From Bradyrhizobium iriomotense (GTDB taxonomy: Bacteria; Pseudomonadota; Alphaproteobacteria; Rhizobiales; Xanthobacteraceae), in the NCBI RefSeq assembly GCF_030160715.1, contig NZ_BSOW01000016.1, positions 62,001 through 126,000 on the forward strand: a stretch of 64,000 bases of DNA, in the 5' to 3' direction. The notes below the pieces were generated by a model. It searched no databases. It saw only the letters and a list, made by a program, of their open reading frames with translations, and was not told the DNA's origin. Shown in pieces: positions 1 to 8,523 of the stretch. Numbering within the stretch: the stretch's first letter is position 1; each line of letters opens with the position of its first letter. The position numbers and the translations under genes were made by a program.

Positions 1-1398
1 CTCGATCGTGTCGGCCGAGAGGCTTTGCGGCGTGGGCGGATCGGTGAACAGCTCGAAGCGCCGCAAGGCAGCGAGCCGGTTGAGGCCGTCGAGATCGCGG
101 CAGACGCCAAAGCCCTTGAAGCCCGCGAAATTGCGCAGCCGGTCGTAGATCGGAATGCCGGCGAGCTCGACCGGCAGGCGTTCGCCGCCATCGACCGGCC
201 AGTTCACGATGATGCCGGCCCAGGTGTCGCGCGTGGCGAGGGCCTTGGCGACGCGCCCCTCCGGATCGAGCGCATATTCTTGCGCGATCTCCGACCACAG
301 GCGGCCGAAGCCGGCGGCAGTGTGCGCGCCCATCAGGCGGGTGAAATCGTCCGAGCCGAGCACGAAGCGGCCGACCGTATCCATCTGCCACAGGAAGCGC
401 ATCGGCTGATTGCGCGGCGTGGCGGGCGCGTCCGCAAGTTGGGGCGGCTGGTCCATCGCCGCGCTGATCGGCTCGGCTTTTGGCGAGACAATGTCTTCGG
501 CCGGGTTATCAACCGCTTCTTTGCTCGCAGAAGTTTCGGCTGCGGGCGTCTCCGGCGCCTCCTCAGTGGGCGCCTCGGCTTCGGGCGGCTCGGCAAAAGC
601 GTCGAACAGCGCGAATTCGGCCGGTGCCTCGTTGACCAGCGCCGGCTGCTCGTAGTCGGGCAGCGGCGGCGTTGCGGGCGGCTCGACGGCAGGCGGCTCG
701 GACGTCGTCTCCGGTACGATATCTCGCGGCTCCTGCGCGCCTTGCGCTGCGCCGGGCTCGTACAGCGCGACGAGGCCGGTATCGGCCCCGAGGCCAACCC
801 GTTGCAGCACCATGTGGCCGATGCCGAGCGGCGTCTCGGCCCGCCCTTGCGCGAGCGCAGCGCGACGCAGCTGATCGAGGCCTGCCGCGGTGAGATCGGG
901 AAAGCCGAGCAGGACGCGCGCGGTCTCGCTCGCGCCGATGAACAGGCCGTCCGGTGCGAAGGCCGCCATCGGCACATCAGCGCCTTCGACGAGGCGCCGG
1001 AGCCGCTCGACCAGCGGCATGACGCGGCCGCTCGTCGACATCGCAGCGACCAGCACGCCCTGGCTGCCGTCGGGAAATTCGAGCCGCGCGCAGGCGCAGG
1101 TCATCAGCGTGCCGAGCGCGCTGCCAAAGCCGCGCAGCCGCTCCAGCCGCACCGCGCCGCCGGGCACCAGGCGGCGGCCGAGCTGCGCGACCTGGCGGCG
1201 GTGCGGATCGGCCGGCCCGAAGGTCTTTTTGGCGAGCTCGACGGCATTGGCCGCGCCGAACAGTTTTGCGCCGACCGGATTGGCCCAGACCACGCGCGCG
1301 CCGTCGATCGACCACAGCCACGCCGGCAAGACGGAGGTCGCATGCACGGCCAGCCGCGGATCGCCCACGCCTCGCAACTGGAAATCCGAACTATTCAT
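1..1398 (-). CDS. PAS-type sensor histidine kinase, N-terminal part (partial)
   Basis: Open frame on the minus strand that starts at ATG 1398 (MNSSDFQLRG) and runs off the left edge, so only the first 466 codons are present. An N-terminal sensor-like region (about residues 15-210) is followed by a Pro/Glu/Ala-rich linker (about 235-330). A PAS-like domain starting near FLWQMDTVGRFVLGSDDF comes next. The end of the visible part (GFGVCRDLDGL) resembles the PdhS/PleC-like multi-PAS kinases of Rhizobiales. The kinase core (H box, HATPase) would lie outside the window. By family it should be a cell-cycle or polarity kinase acting at the membrane or cell pole; that role is inference. The long plus-strand open frame over the same bases is antisense noise. 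Confidence 0.75.
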   Translation of the reverse strand, partial: MNSSDFQLRGVGDPRLAVHATSVLPAWLWSIDGARVVWANPVGAKLFGAANAVELAKKTFGPADPHRRQVAQLGRRLVPGGAVRLERLRGFGSALGTLMTCACARLEFPDGSQGVLVAAMSTSGRVMPLVERLRRLVEGADVPMAAFAPDGLFIGASETARVLLGFPDLTAAGLDQLRRAALAQGRAETPLGIGHMVLQRVGLGADTGLVALYEPGAAQGAQEPRDIVPETTSEPPAVEPPATPPLPDYEQPALVNEAPAEFALFDAFAEPPEAEAPTEEAPETPAAETSASKEAVDNPAEDIVSPKAEPISAAMDQPPQLADAPATPRNQPMRFLWQMDTVGRFVLGSDDFTRLMGAHTAAGFGRLWSEIAQEYALDPEGRVAKALATRDTWAGIIVNWPVDGGERLPVELAGIPIYDRLRNFAGFKGFGVCRDLDGLNRLAALRRFELFTDPPTPQSLSADTIE

Positions 1399-1750
1399 CC
1401 AACCGGCTTGTTCTCGTGGTCACGCAACTCTTGATCGTCGTCCTTGCCGCGGGAACGGCAGCGTTAAGAAAAGGTTAGTATCGCCTGCGCGCGCCGGCAG
1501 GTCCACTTCCGCCGGCCACGCAGAGCGACCATAAGCCGCGATAACCTTAATCTTGCTGAACCCGCAAGCCCGCCCGTGCGTTGCATGTGGGCAATCGGCT
1601 GTGGGGCGTTACGGAAGCGGGCCATCGCGCCGTGTCCGTGTCATAGCGACCAGGCCATCCGCCGCGACGCTGGCGGCGCTTCCAAAAAAACGGCGGCCCA
1701 ATGAAGGGCGGCCAAGGCTTAAGAAAGACCAAAGCAACAGGAGTGGCAGC
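1399..1750. other. intergenic region between divergent kinase and phasin genes
   Basis: About 350 bases with no convincing gene. It must hold the two divergent promoters. AT-richer patches (around 1470 and 1545, with GGTTAG- and TTAATC-like runs) are the most likely promoter areas. No clear palindrome or terminator is visible. Confidence 0.4.
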
Positions 1751-2134
1751 ATGAGCGAACCAGCCCATGAACGTTTTGAGATTCCGCAGGAGATGCGATC
1801 CATGGCGGAGACGAGCTTCAAGCAGGCGCGTGATGCGTTCGAGAAATTCCTTGGCGGCGCCCAGGCTGCGGCCGGCTCGATCGAGGAGCGGGGCGAAAGC
1901 ATGCGCGCCGGCGCCAAGGACATCTCTACCAAGGCGCTCTCGTTCGCCGAGACCAACGTGCAGGCCTCGCTCGACTACGCCCAGTCGCTGATCCACGCCA
2001 AGGATCTGTCCGAGATCATGCGGCTGCACGGCGAATACGTGCAGGCGCAGATGAAGGCGCTCGCCGAGCAGGCCAGCGAAATGGGCCAGACCGTCAGCCG
2101 CGCCGCGATGGAGGCGACCAGGCCGAAGCATTGA
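1751..2134 (+). CDS. phasin family protein
   Basis: 127-residue phasin-like protein (phasin_2 type), expected to coat polyhydroxybutyrate granules in the cytoplasm. It is almost wholly amphipathic helix: an N-terminal segment (FEIPQEMRSMAE) is followed by heptad-like stretches (QARDAFEKFLGGAQ, AETNVQASLDYAQSL) and a C-terminal helix. The start at ATG 1751 is chosen because of an AGGAG-like ribosome site 9 bases upstream; the open frame upstream has no phasin character. A second, different phasin gene lies 420 bases downstream. Confidence 0.88.
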   Translation: MSEPAHERFEIPQEMRSMAETSFKQARDAFEKFLGGAQAAAGSIEERGESMRAGAKDISTKALSFAETNVQASLDYAQSLIHAKDLSEIMRLHGEYVQAQMKALAEQASEMGQTVSRAAMEATRPKH

Positions 2135-2556
2135 AACCCTTCGAGGATGTCATTGCGGGGGCCGCGGGCTCGCTCGACCTCTCCCGCTTGCGGGGGAGGT
2201 CGCGCCGAAGGCGCGGGTGGGGGCTCTCTCCGCTCAAAGACTCCCGATGCGGAGGCACCCTCTCCTCATCCCTCTCCCGCACGCGGGAGAGGGGGCGGAC
2301 CGTCGTCGTGGTTCGCGGTCGGGCTCGCAACCCCAGGGTTCCCCGGCCAGGAACTACGTCCTCGCCGAGATTAAATTGCGGCGACGCAGCTCAGATTGCT
2401 TTGCGCTGCACAATCTTGACATGATATCCGTAGAATATCGGAGGCGCTGGGCGAGCCATCTCGTTTTTAGCGTTTCGACCTCTATCGTACCCGCCACCTT
2501 GGCTGGCGGGCGCGCCAGACGGCTCACTCATTCTTCGACCATTGTGAGGGATAACC
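2135..2556. repeat. intergenic region with a palindromic repeat element
   Basis: 422 bases between the two phasin genes. From about 2175 to 2300 there is a dispersed-type element with two inverted arms (CTCTCCCGCTTGCGGG... and ...CTCTCCCGCACGCGGGAGAG). Related sequences recur at 16371-16487 and 18682-18720. The remaining 250 bases should contain the promoter of the second phasin; an AT-rich patch lies at 2400-2440. Confidence 0.6.
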
Positions 2557-2991
2557 ATGACAGGTGCGACTGATCCATTCTCCGCCTCGATCATTCCGTT
2601 CGAGGTCCCGGAGCAGGTGCGTGCGTTTGCTGAAAAGGGCGTGTCACAGGCCCGCGAAAGCTACGCCAAGTTCAAGGATGCCGCCGAGAGCCAGAACGGC
2701 ACCATCGAGGCGGTGTTCACCTCTGCCAACAAGGGCATCGGCGAGTACACCGCCAAGCTCATGGAATTCATGAAGGCCAACACCAGCGCGCACCTGGACT
2801 TCGCCCAGGAGCTGCTCGGCTCGAAGTCGCCGACGGAGGCGATGGAGCTGTGGACCACCCACAGCCGCAAGCAGCTCGAGACCTTCCAGGCCCAGGCCAA
2901 GGAGCTCGCCGAGCTCGGCCAGCGCGTCGCGAACGAGACCGTCGAGCCGATCAAGGCCGGCGCCGCCAAGTTCTACAAGCCTGCCGCCTGA
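2557..2991 (+). CDS. phasin family protein
   Basis: 144-residue phasin with the typical pattern: an N-terminal FEVPEQVRAFAEKGVSQARESY helix, a middle segment (FTSANKGIGEYTAKLMEFMKAN) and HLDFAQELLGSKSPTEAMELWTTHSR. It should bind polyhydroxyalkanoate granules as a small helical surface protein. The start at 2557 is preceded by GTGAGGGATAACC, a modest ribosome site. It differs clearly in sequence from the phasin at 1751-2134, so this is not a recent tandem duplicate. A repeat palindrome and a strong intrinsic terminator follow directly. Confidence 0.92.
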   Translation: MTGATDPFSASIIPFEVPEQVRAFAEKGVSQARESYAKFKDAAESQNGTIEAVFTSANKGIGEYTAKLMEFMKANTSAHLDFAQELLGSKSPTEAMELWTTHSRKQLETFQAQAKELAELGQRVANETVEPIKAGAAKFYKPAA

Positions 2992-3005
2992 GCCGATCGG
3001 CCCGA

Positions 3006-3052
3006 GGCATGATCCGGAGAAGTGTGCAGCGGTTTTCCGATAAGATCATGCC
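3006..3052. repeat. GCATGATC...GATCATGC palindromic repeat
   Basis: Inverted arms GGCATGATC and GATCATGCC enclose an AGAAGTG...GGTTTTCC core. The same element with 10-bp arms recurs at 8262-8310, and a variant with GGAGCGCGATC arms is at 27590-27639. It is a dispersed REP-like family. Confidence 0.8.
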
Positions 3053-3063
3053 CAAAGAATAAG

Positions 3064-3095
3064 AAACCCGGGCCTGAGGGCCCGGGTTTTGTTTT
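3064..3095 (+). terminator. intrinsic terminator after phasin gene
   Basis: Perfect 11-bp stem (AAACCCGGGCC / GGCCCGGGTTT) with a TGAG loop, followed by TTTTGTTTT. Confidence 0.9.
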
Positions 3096-3234
3096 GGAGT
3101 AAGGTGATTTACGCCGGATTTTAGCTTCGCTGCGGCCTTGCCAAACAGGGCCGTTGCACCTAGTTTCCGGCCCGTTCAGCCCCCTCGGCGCTTCAAGCCT
3201 CTCAGGCAGGCCCAAAGGCGGCATGCGCGAAAAT

Positions 3235-3311
3235 GCAGTTGTAGCTCAGTTGGTTAGAGCGCCTGTCTGTGGAACAGGAGGTCGGTGGTTCGAGCCCACC
3301 CAACTGTACCA
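3235..3311 (+). tRNA. tRNA-His (GTG)
   Basis: Complete cloverleaf with encoded CCA. The anticodon stem CCTGT/ACAGG holds the loop CTGTGGA, giving anticodon GTG. The T arm is GGTGG-TTCGAGC-CCACC. The acceptor stem is GCAGTTG against CAACTGT, so the first pair is G1-U72 and the discriminator is A73. There is no encoded G-1 opposite a C73. This matches the divergent tRNA-His identity known for alphaproteobacteria. A decayed copy lies at 12031-12108. Confidence 0.96.
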
Positions 3312-3430
3312 GCGAAATCCGAAATCAATGATCTGGGTTCGCTTGCGCGGCGGCTTGCGCCCTTAAAAGCAACGTGCGCGGCAGCAAACGAGCCATCGCG
3401 CGGCGTTTGATAAAAACTTAGAAAAACGAT

Positions 3431-3448
3431 TGCGCAAACGTTTTCGCA
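3431..3448. promoter_or_regulatory. LacI-family operator
   Basis: 18-base near-perfect palindrome TGCGCAAACGTTTTCGCA; one symmetric pair mismatches. The central AAACGTTT with GC-flanked arms is a typical LacI/GalR half-site pattern. It lies 57 bases upstream of the GTG start of the lacI-type gene, so it probably serves autoregulation and control of the whole ABC operon. Confidence 0.8.
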
Positions 3449-3504
3449 TGCCATAATCCCGCAAAACTTGGATCACTGAACAAAATCCAGGCACGGGAGG
3501 GGAC

Positions 3505-4506
3505 GTGGCGACCATCGCCGATGTGGCCCGCAAGGCGGGCGTTTCGGTCTCGACCGTTTCGCATGTCGTGAACGGCACGCGGCGGGTTGCGCCGGACACG
3601 GCGCGCGCCGTGGAGGCGGCGATCGCCTCCTTGAGCTACCGCCCCAACATCATGGCGCGGAGCCTGAAGGCCGCTTCGACCCGCTCGGTCGGCATCGCCA
3701 TCTCCTCGATCTCCAATCCCTATTTCAGCGACATCATCTGTGCGATCGAGACCGAGTGCGCGCGCCTCGGCATGATGGTGTTTCTGTCCGACACCGAGGA
3801 CGACCCGGGCCGGGAGCTCGACGTCGTCATGGCGCTGCATCAGCGGCGCGTCGACGGCATCATCCTCGCGCCGAGCCCCGACCCCGGGCGTCGCGCGCTC
3901 GCCTATCTGCGCGAGGTCGGGCTGCCCTGTGTGCTGGTGGATCGCATGCCCGACCCGGCCTTCGATCAGGTCGGCATCAACAACCGCGAGGCGATGCGCA
4001 ATCTCGTCGCGCGGGTCGCAGCGCACGGTCATCACCGCATCGGCTATGTCGGCGGCAATCCCGGATTTGCGACCACGCTCGAGCGCATTGCCGGCTATCG
4101 CGAGGGCCTGGCCACCGCCGGCGGCGTGGTCGACGAACGTCTTCTCGTCACCGGCAGTGCGACGACGAACAGCGCGATGCAGGCGGCAGAAAGGCTCCTC
4201 GATCTCGATCAGCCGCCAACCGCAATGGTCGGCGGCAACAATCTCGCAACGATCGGCATCATGAAAGCGATCCACAGGCGCGGATTGCGGGTGCCGAAGG
4301 ATATCTCGATCGTCGGCTTCGACGATTTCGAATGGGCCGATTGCTTCGAGCCGCGCCTGACGCTGGTGGCGCAGCCCTGCGCGGAGATCGGCCGGCGCGC
4401 CGCTTTCCTGCTCATGGAGCGGATCGCCGCGCCGGAGGGGGCACGGCGCACCATTCAACTTGATGCTGCGATCATCGAGCGCGAATCCTGCGGGAGGCCG
4501 AAATGA
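3505..4506 (+). CDS. LacI-family transcriptional regulator
   Basis: 333-residue sugar-responsive repressor with an N-terminal helix-turn-helix (ATIADVARKAGVSVSTVSHV) and hinge helix (RPNIMARSLKAAST). A periplasmic-binding-like effector domain follows (residues 60-330: SISNPYFSDI, VDGIILAPS, GNNLATIGIMKAI, ISIVGFDDFEW). It starts with GTG at 3505 after GGGAGGGG. Its stop overlaps the ATG of the transporter ATPase gene (ATGA), so the four genes to 8201 are coupled. The palindrome at 3431-3448 is its likely operator. The effector is probably the transported sugar or a derivative; its identity is not readable. Confidence 0.95.
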   Translation: MATIADVARKAGVSVSTVSHVVNGTRRVAPDTARAVEAAIASLSYRPNIMARSLKAASTRSVGIAISSISNPYFSDIICAIETECARLGMMVFLSDTEDDPGRELDVVMALHQRRVDGIILAPSPDPGRRALAYLREVGLPCVLVDRMPDPAFDQVGINNREAMRNLVARVAAHGHHRIGYVGGNPGFATTLERIAGYREGLATAGGVVDERLLVTGSATTNSAMQAAERLLDLDQPPTAMVGGNNLATIGIMKAIHRRGLRVPKDISIVGFDDFEWADCFEPRLTLVAQPCAEIGRRAAFLLMERIAAPEGARRTIQLDAAIIERESCGRPK

Positions 4507-6041
4507 ACACGGGCTCCCAGACCCCGCTGCTCGCCATGCGCGGCATCGTCAAGAGCTTTGGCGGCGCACAGGCGCTGCGCGGCGTCGATTTCGATCTCGA
4601 GAGCGGGGAGATCCACGCGCTGCTTGGCGAGAACGGCGCGGGCAAGTCGACCCTGATGAATGTTCTCTCCGGCGTGATCGCGCCGGATCAGGGCGAGATC
4701 CGCATTGACGGCGCCGCCGTCCGCTTCACCGATCCACGCGCCGCGCAGGCCGCGGGCGTCGCGACGATCTTTCAGGAGCTCGATCTCGTCCCGAGCCTCG
4801 ATGTGACCGCCAACCTGTTCCTCGGCCGGGAATTGACGCGGGCAGGCGTGCTCGATGGCGGCGCGATGCGCCGCGCGGCGCGGGCTCGGCTTGATGAGAT
4901 CGGCTTCGATGTGGATGTCGATCAGCCGGTCGGTGAATTGTCGGTCGGTCGGCGGCAGATCGTCGCGATCGCCAAGGCGCTCACTTACGCCTCGCGCATT
5001 CTCGTGATGGACGAGCCGACGGCCGCACTGACTGCCGCGGAAGTACAGCGGCTGTTTCATGTGATGCGCGAGATCGCAAGGCGCGGTGTCGGCATCGTCT
5101 ATATCTCGCATCGGCTCGAAGAGGTGCCGCGCGTCGCCGACCGCGTGACGGTCCTGCGCGATGGCAGGATCGCAGGGACGGCGCCGCCGACCGCGCCGCA
5201 ATCCGATCTCGTGGCGTTGCTCGTCGGACGGCCGCTGACAGAGCTCTATCCGCGCCGTAGCGGCGCATTCGGCCGCCGCGTGCTGAATCTGGAGCGGGCC
5301 GCCTGGCGTCCGCGCCGGCCGCGCGCCGGCTGGCGTGCGCCGCGCGAGGTCTCGCTCGACGTGCGCGCCGGCGAGGTCGTGGGTCTCGCCGGCCTCATGG
5401 GCGCGGGACGGACCGAGCTGCTCTCGGTGCTCTATGGCGCGGGCGGTCCCGGCGCCTGGTCGGGCCGCGTCGAGGTCGAGGAACGGCCGGCGAGGCTGAC
5501 CTCGATCCCGGAGGCGCGCCGCGCCGGCGTCGCCTTCGTCAGCGACGATCGCCGGGGCGCCGGCTTGATGCTGCGCGACAGCGTCGAACGCAATCTCGTC
5601 GCCTCGGTGCTGCGGCGCGTGTCGCCGTTCTTTCTGATGTCGCAGGTGCGCCAGGCAAGGCTCGCCCGTCAGGCGATCAAGGCCTTCGACGTGCGGCCCC
5701 CGCGGCCGGAGCTTGCGGTCGGCGCGCTCTCCGGCGGCAACCAGCAGAAGGTCGCGCTCGCCAAGGAGGTGCTTGGCGAGCCGCGCCTGCTGCTGCTCGA
5801 CGAGCCGACGCGCGGCGTCGATGTCGGCGCGAAGGGCGAAATCTACGCCCGGATTCGCGAGCTCGCCGCGCAAGGCGTCGGCATTCTCGTCGCCTCTAGC
5901 GAAATGCCCGAGCTGATCGGCCTGTGCGATCGCATCATCGTGCTGAGGGGCGGGCGCACGGTAGCCGAGTTTCCCGCCGGCGCCGCGGAGGACGACATCC
6001 TCGCGGTAGCCGAATCCAGTCAGGACGACAGCGATGAATGA
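4503..6041 (+). CDS. CUT2 sugar ABC transporter ATP-binding protein
   Basis: 512-residue duplicated ATPase of the RbsA/MglA/XylG type. The first nucleotide-binding domain has Walker A GENGAGKST (residues 42-50), signature LSVGRRQ and Walker B ILVMDEPTAAL. The second has the degenerate P-loop GLMGAGRTEL usual for this family, signature LSGGNQQK and Walker B LLLLDEPTRGVDVG. It powers sugar import at the inner membrane. It overlaps the regulator by 4 bases and the permease by 8 bases. An Arg-rich linker near residues 260-285 (RPRRPRAGWRAPRE) is slightly unusual. Confidence 0.95.
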   Translation: MNTGSQTPLLAMRGIVKSFGGAQALRGVDFDLESGEIHALLGENGAGKSTLMNVLSGVIAPDQGEIRIDGAAVRFTDPRAAQAAGVATIFQELDLVPSLDVTANLFLGRELTRAGVLDGGAMRRAARARLDEIGFDVDVDQPVGELSVGRRQIVAIAKALTYASRILVMDEPTAALTAAEVQRLFHVMREIARRGVGIVYISHRLEEVPRVADRVTVLRDGRIAGTAPPTAPQSDLVALLVGRPLTELYPRRSGAFGRRVLNLERAAWRPRRPRAGWRAPREVSLDVRAGEVVGLAGLMGAGRTELLSVLYGAGGPGAWSGRVEVEERPARLTSIPEARRAGVAFVSDDRRGAGLMLRDSVERNLVASVLRRVSPFFLMSQVRQARLARQAIKAFDVRPPRPELAVGALSGGNQQKVALAKEVLGEPRLLLLDEPTRGVDVGAKGEIYARIRELAAQGVGILVASSEMPELIGLCDRIIVLRGGRTVAEFPAGAAEDDILAVAESSQDDSDE

Positions 6042-7086
6042 CGCCGCAACGCTCGTGAAATCCACACCCGTGCAGTCCACGCCGAGGCGCCGTCTCGATT
6101 TCTTCGCCATCGCAGTCCGCTTTCAGAGCGTCATCGGCCTCATCCTCGTCGCGATCGGCGGCGTCATCTTCTCGCCGCGGCGGCACGGCTCCATCCTGTT
6201 CCTGGCGCCGGACAACATCGCGAACATCGTGCGGGCGATCTCCGAGACCGGCATCATCGCCGTCGGCATGACCTTCGTCATCATCACCGCGGGCATCGAT
6301 CTGTCGGTCGGCGCGCTGCTCAGCCTGTGCAGCGTGCTCACCGCCACCATCATGACGACCTGGGGCTGGGGACTTGTTCCGACCCTGCTGTTCGTCATGA
6401 CCTGCGGCGCCCTTTTCGGCTGCACGCAGGGCGCGATCTCGACCCGCTTCCGCCTCGAGGCTTTCATCGTGACGCTGGCGGGCCTGCAGGTCGCGCGCGG
6501 CCTGGCGCTGGTGATCTCCAACAACCAGTACATCAACATCTCCTACGGCAATGGTCCGGGTCTTGCGCCGCCGATCTTCTCGGTGCTGGGCGATCGGCTC
6601 TTCAACAACACGGTTCCGGTCGCGACGCTGGTGTTTCTCGTCGTCGCGATCGTGGCCATCTTCGTGCTGAACTTCACGCGCTTTGGCCGCTATGTCTTCG
6701 CGGTCGGCGGCAATGAGCGGGCGGCGCGGCTTTCCGGCGTGCCGGTCACGCTGGTCAAGATCTCGGTCTACGCGATCACGGGTCTGGTGTCGGCCATCGC
6801 CGGCATCGTGCACGCCGGCCAGTTCAATTTCGGCAGCGCCAATGACGGCACGGGTTATGAACTGACTGCGATCGCGGCGGTGGTGATCGGCGGCACCAGC
6901 CTGTTCGGCGGCGCCGGCTCGATGATCGGCACGATCGCAGGTGCGATCATGCTCGGCGCACTGGCCAACATCCTTCAGCTCAACAACATCAATGCCGCGC
7001 TGCAACTGCTCGCGACCGGCGCGATCATCGTCGTGGCCGCGGTTCTTCAATCTCTCGTTCGTCGCCGCGAGGGATTGGGTCGTTGA
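6034..7086 (+). CDS. CUT2 sugar ABC transporter permease
   Basis: 350-residue inner-membrane permease of the RbsC/BPD_transp_2 family. About eight to ten hydrophobic segments are visible. The family motifs are present: GITAGIDLSVGALLSL-like (ITAGIDLSVGALLSLCS), NNTVPVATLVF, FAVGGNERAARLSGV (cytoplasmic coupling loop) and IAAVVIGGTSLFGG. It forms the channel with the ATPase encoded just upstream and receives substrate from the binding protein encoded downstream. Confidence 0.95.
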   Translation: MNDAATLVKSTPVQSTPRRRLDFFAIAVRFQSVIGLILVAIGGVIFSPRRHGSILFLAPDNIANIVRAISETGIIAVGMTFVIITAGIDLSVGALLSLCSVLTATIMTTWGWGLVPTLLFVMTCGALFGCTQGAISTRFRLEAFIVTLAGLQVARGLALVISNNQYINISYGNGPGLAPPIFSVLGDRLFNNTVPVATLVFLVVAIVAIFVLNFTRFGRYVFAVGGNERAARLSGVPVTLVKISVYAITGLVSAIAGIVHAGQFNFGSANDGTGYELTAIAAVVIGGTSLFGGAGSMIGTIAGAIMLGALANILQLNNINAALQLLATGAIIVVAAVLQSLVRRREGLGR

Positions 7087-7208
7087 CCCCCAAGGGCAAC
7101 GTGAAGAGGGCGGCGTGAAGACCTGGCGGTGACCAGCGACTGCCGGGAAGGGACCGCTCATCAGCAGCGGAATGTTCAAGGCAAGTAGGCAAACAGGGGA
7201 GTGAAATC

Positions 7209-8201
7209 ATGCGACGCGTATCTACAAGAGCAAGGTTCTGGTCCAATCTGGTGCTGGGCGCCGGCACGGCGACGCTCGTTGCCGGTGCAGCGCAGGCGGC
7301 ACCGCTGGTCAAGGAGTGCAGCAAGACCGGGGAGTTCGTCATCGGCTTCTCGCAGGCCAACAATGCCGAGCCCTACCGCCAGCACGTCAACGACCAGCTC
7401 ACCGCTGCGGCGAAGAAGGTGCCGCAATTCAAGCTGCAGATCGCCGACGGCGCCGGCAACGTCAACACGCAGACCTCGCAGATGGACAATTTCATCACCC
7501 AGAAGGTGGACCTGATCCTGATCTCGCCGTTCGAGGCCGCGCCCCTGACGCCGGTCGTCGCGCGCGCCATGAAGGCCGGCATTCCCGTCATCGAGCTCGA
7601 CCGCAAGACGGTCGGCGAGGCCGGCAAGGAATATACGGCGTTCATCGGCGGCGATAATTTCAAGATCGCCGAGGAGGCCGGCAAATACGTCGCCGACAAG
7701 CTGCTGCCGCAAGGCGGCGAAGTGGCGGTGCTGCAGGGCCTGCCGAGCTCGACGCCCGCCGTCGAACGGCTCAACGGCTTCAAGTCCGGCGTGAAGGACA
7801 ATCCAAAGGTCCAGGTCGTCGCCGAGCAGGCCGCCGACTGGCTGCCGGACAAGGCGCAGACGGCGTTCGCCGCGATGCTCCAGGCTCATCCGAACATCAA
7901 GGCCGTCTATGCCAGCAACGACATGATGGCCGCCGGTGCGCGCCTCGCGGCCAAGGGCGCCGGCAAGCTCGATCAGGTGAAGATCCTTGGCACGGATGGC
8001 CTGCCCGGGCCGGCCGGCGGCATCCGCGCGGTTGCCGAAGGCGAGTGGGCGGCAACCTTCACCTATCCGACCGGAGGCCCGGAGGCGATCGAGATGGCGA
8101 AGTCGATCCTGCTCGATTGCGCCGACAAGGTGGCGACCGTGGTGACCGTGCCGACCACCGCGATCACGCCCGACAACGCGAAGCAGCTGATGCAGAACTG
8201 A
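7209..8201 (+). CDS. CUT2 sugar ABC transporter substrate-binding protein
   Basis: 330-residue periplasmic binding protein (Peripla_BP_4). A cleavable signal peptide (residues 1-31, ending near AQAA-PLVKE) precedes two alpha/beta lobes. Family motifs include VIGFSQANNAEPYRQHV, VDLILISPFEAAPLTPVV, GIPVIELDRKT, FIGGDNFKIAEEAG and VYASNDMMAAGA. The ribosome site GGGGAG lies just before ATG 7209. A 122-base gap separates it from the permease gene, long enough for separate control. The sugar is not identifiable; parts resemble YtfQ/ribose-type binders. Confidence 0.94.
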   Translation: MRRVSTRARFWSNLVLGAGTATLVAGAAQAAPLVKECSKTGEFVIGFSQANNAEPYRQHVNDQLTAAAKKVPQFKLQIADGAGNVNTQTSQMDNFITQKVDLILISPFEAAPLTPVVARAMKAGIPVIELDRKTVGEAGKEYTAFIGGDNFKIAEEAGKYVADKLLPQGGEVAVLQGLPSSTPAVERLNGFKSGVKDNPKVQVVAEQAADWLPDKAQTAFAAMLQAHPNIKAVYASNDMMAAGARLAAKGAGKLDQVKILGTDGLPGPAGGIRAVAEGEWAATFTYPTGGPEAIEMAKSILLDCADKVATVVTVPTTAITPDNAKQLMQN

Positions 8202-8261
8202 ATGCATCGCTCGGTGTGGCGGGCGCGGCCTGACATCGGCCGTGCTCGCTGCGGGCTGCTA

Positions 8262-8310
8262 GAGCATGATCCGGAAAAGTGCGAAGCGGTTTTCCGAAAA
8301 GATCATGCTC
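8262..8310. repeat. GAGCATGATC...GATCATGCTC palindromic repeat
   Basis: Perfect 10-bp inverted arms around CGGAAAAGTGCGAAGCGG-TTTTCCGAAAA. It is a second copy of the family seen at 3006-3052. Confidence 0.85.
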
Positions 8311-8322
8311 AAACAACAACCT

Positions 8323-8361
8323 AAAGCGCGATGACGATTGATCTCAATCTCATCGCGCTTT
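8323..8361. repeat. AAAGCGCGATGA hairpin
   Basis: Perfect 12-bp arms AAAGCGCGATGA (8323-8334) and TCATCGCGCTTT (8350-8361), with GATTG/CAATC pairing inside. It could act as a terminator-like end of the sugar operon, but no clear T-run follows. It looks like a dispersed genus repeat. Confidence 0.7.
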
Positions 8362-8523
8362 GGTTTAGCTCACTCGCGAATGTCCCATGAAGTTGGGGGT
8401 AGATCAGAAGTAATTGGCTTACAGAAAAACGAGGCGAATGACCCGAAGCGGGCATTCCGCATGGCTCGAAACGTTCGAGCCATGCTATCCTATGTCACCG
8501 ATACAGCCAGCGGGCGGCGTGGA

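Noticed and set aside
25..1434. Long plus-strand open frame (469 codons) opposite the sensor kinase
   Set aside because: Its composition (Arg/Gly/Ala-rich, no motifs) is that of an antisense frame in GC-rich DNA; the minus strand reads as a PAS kinase.
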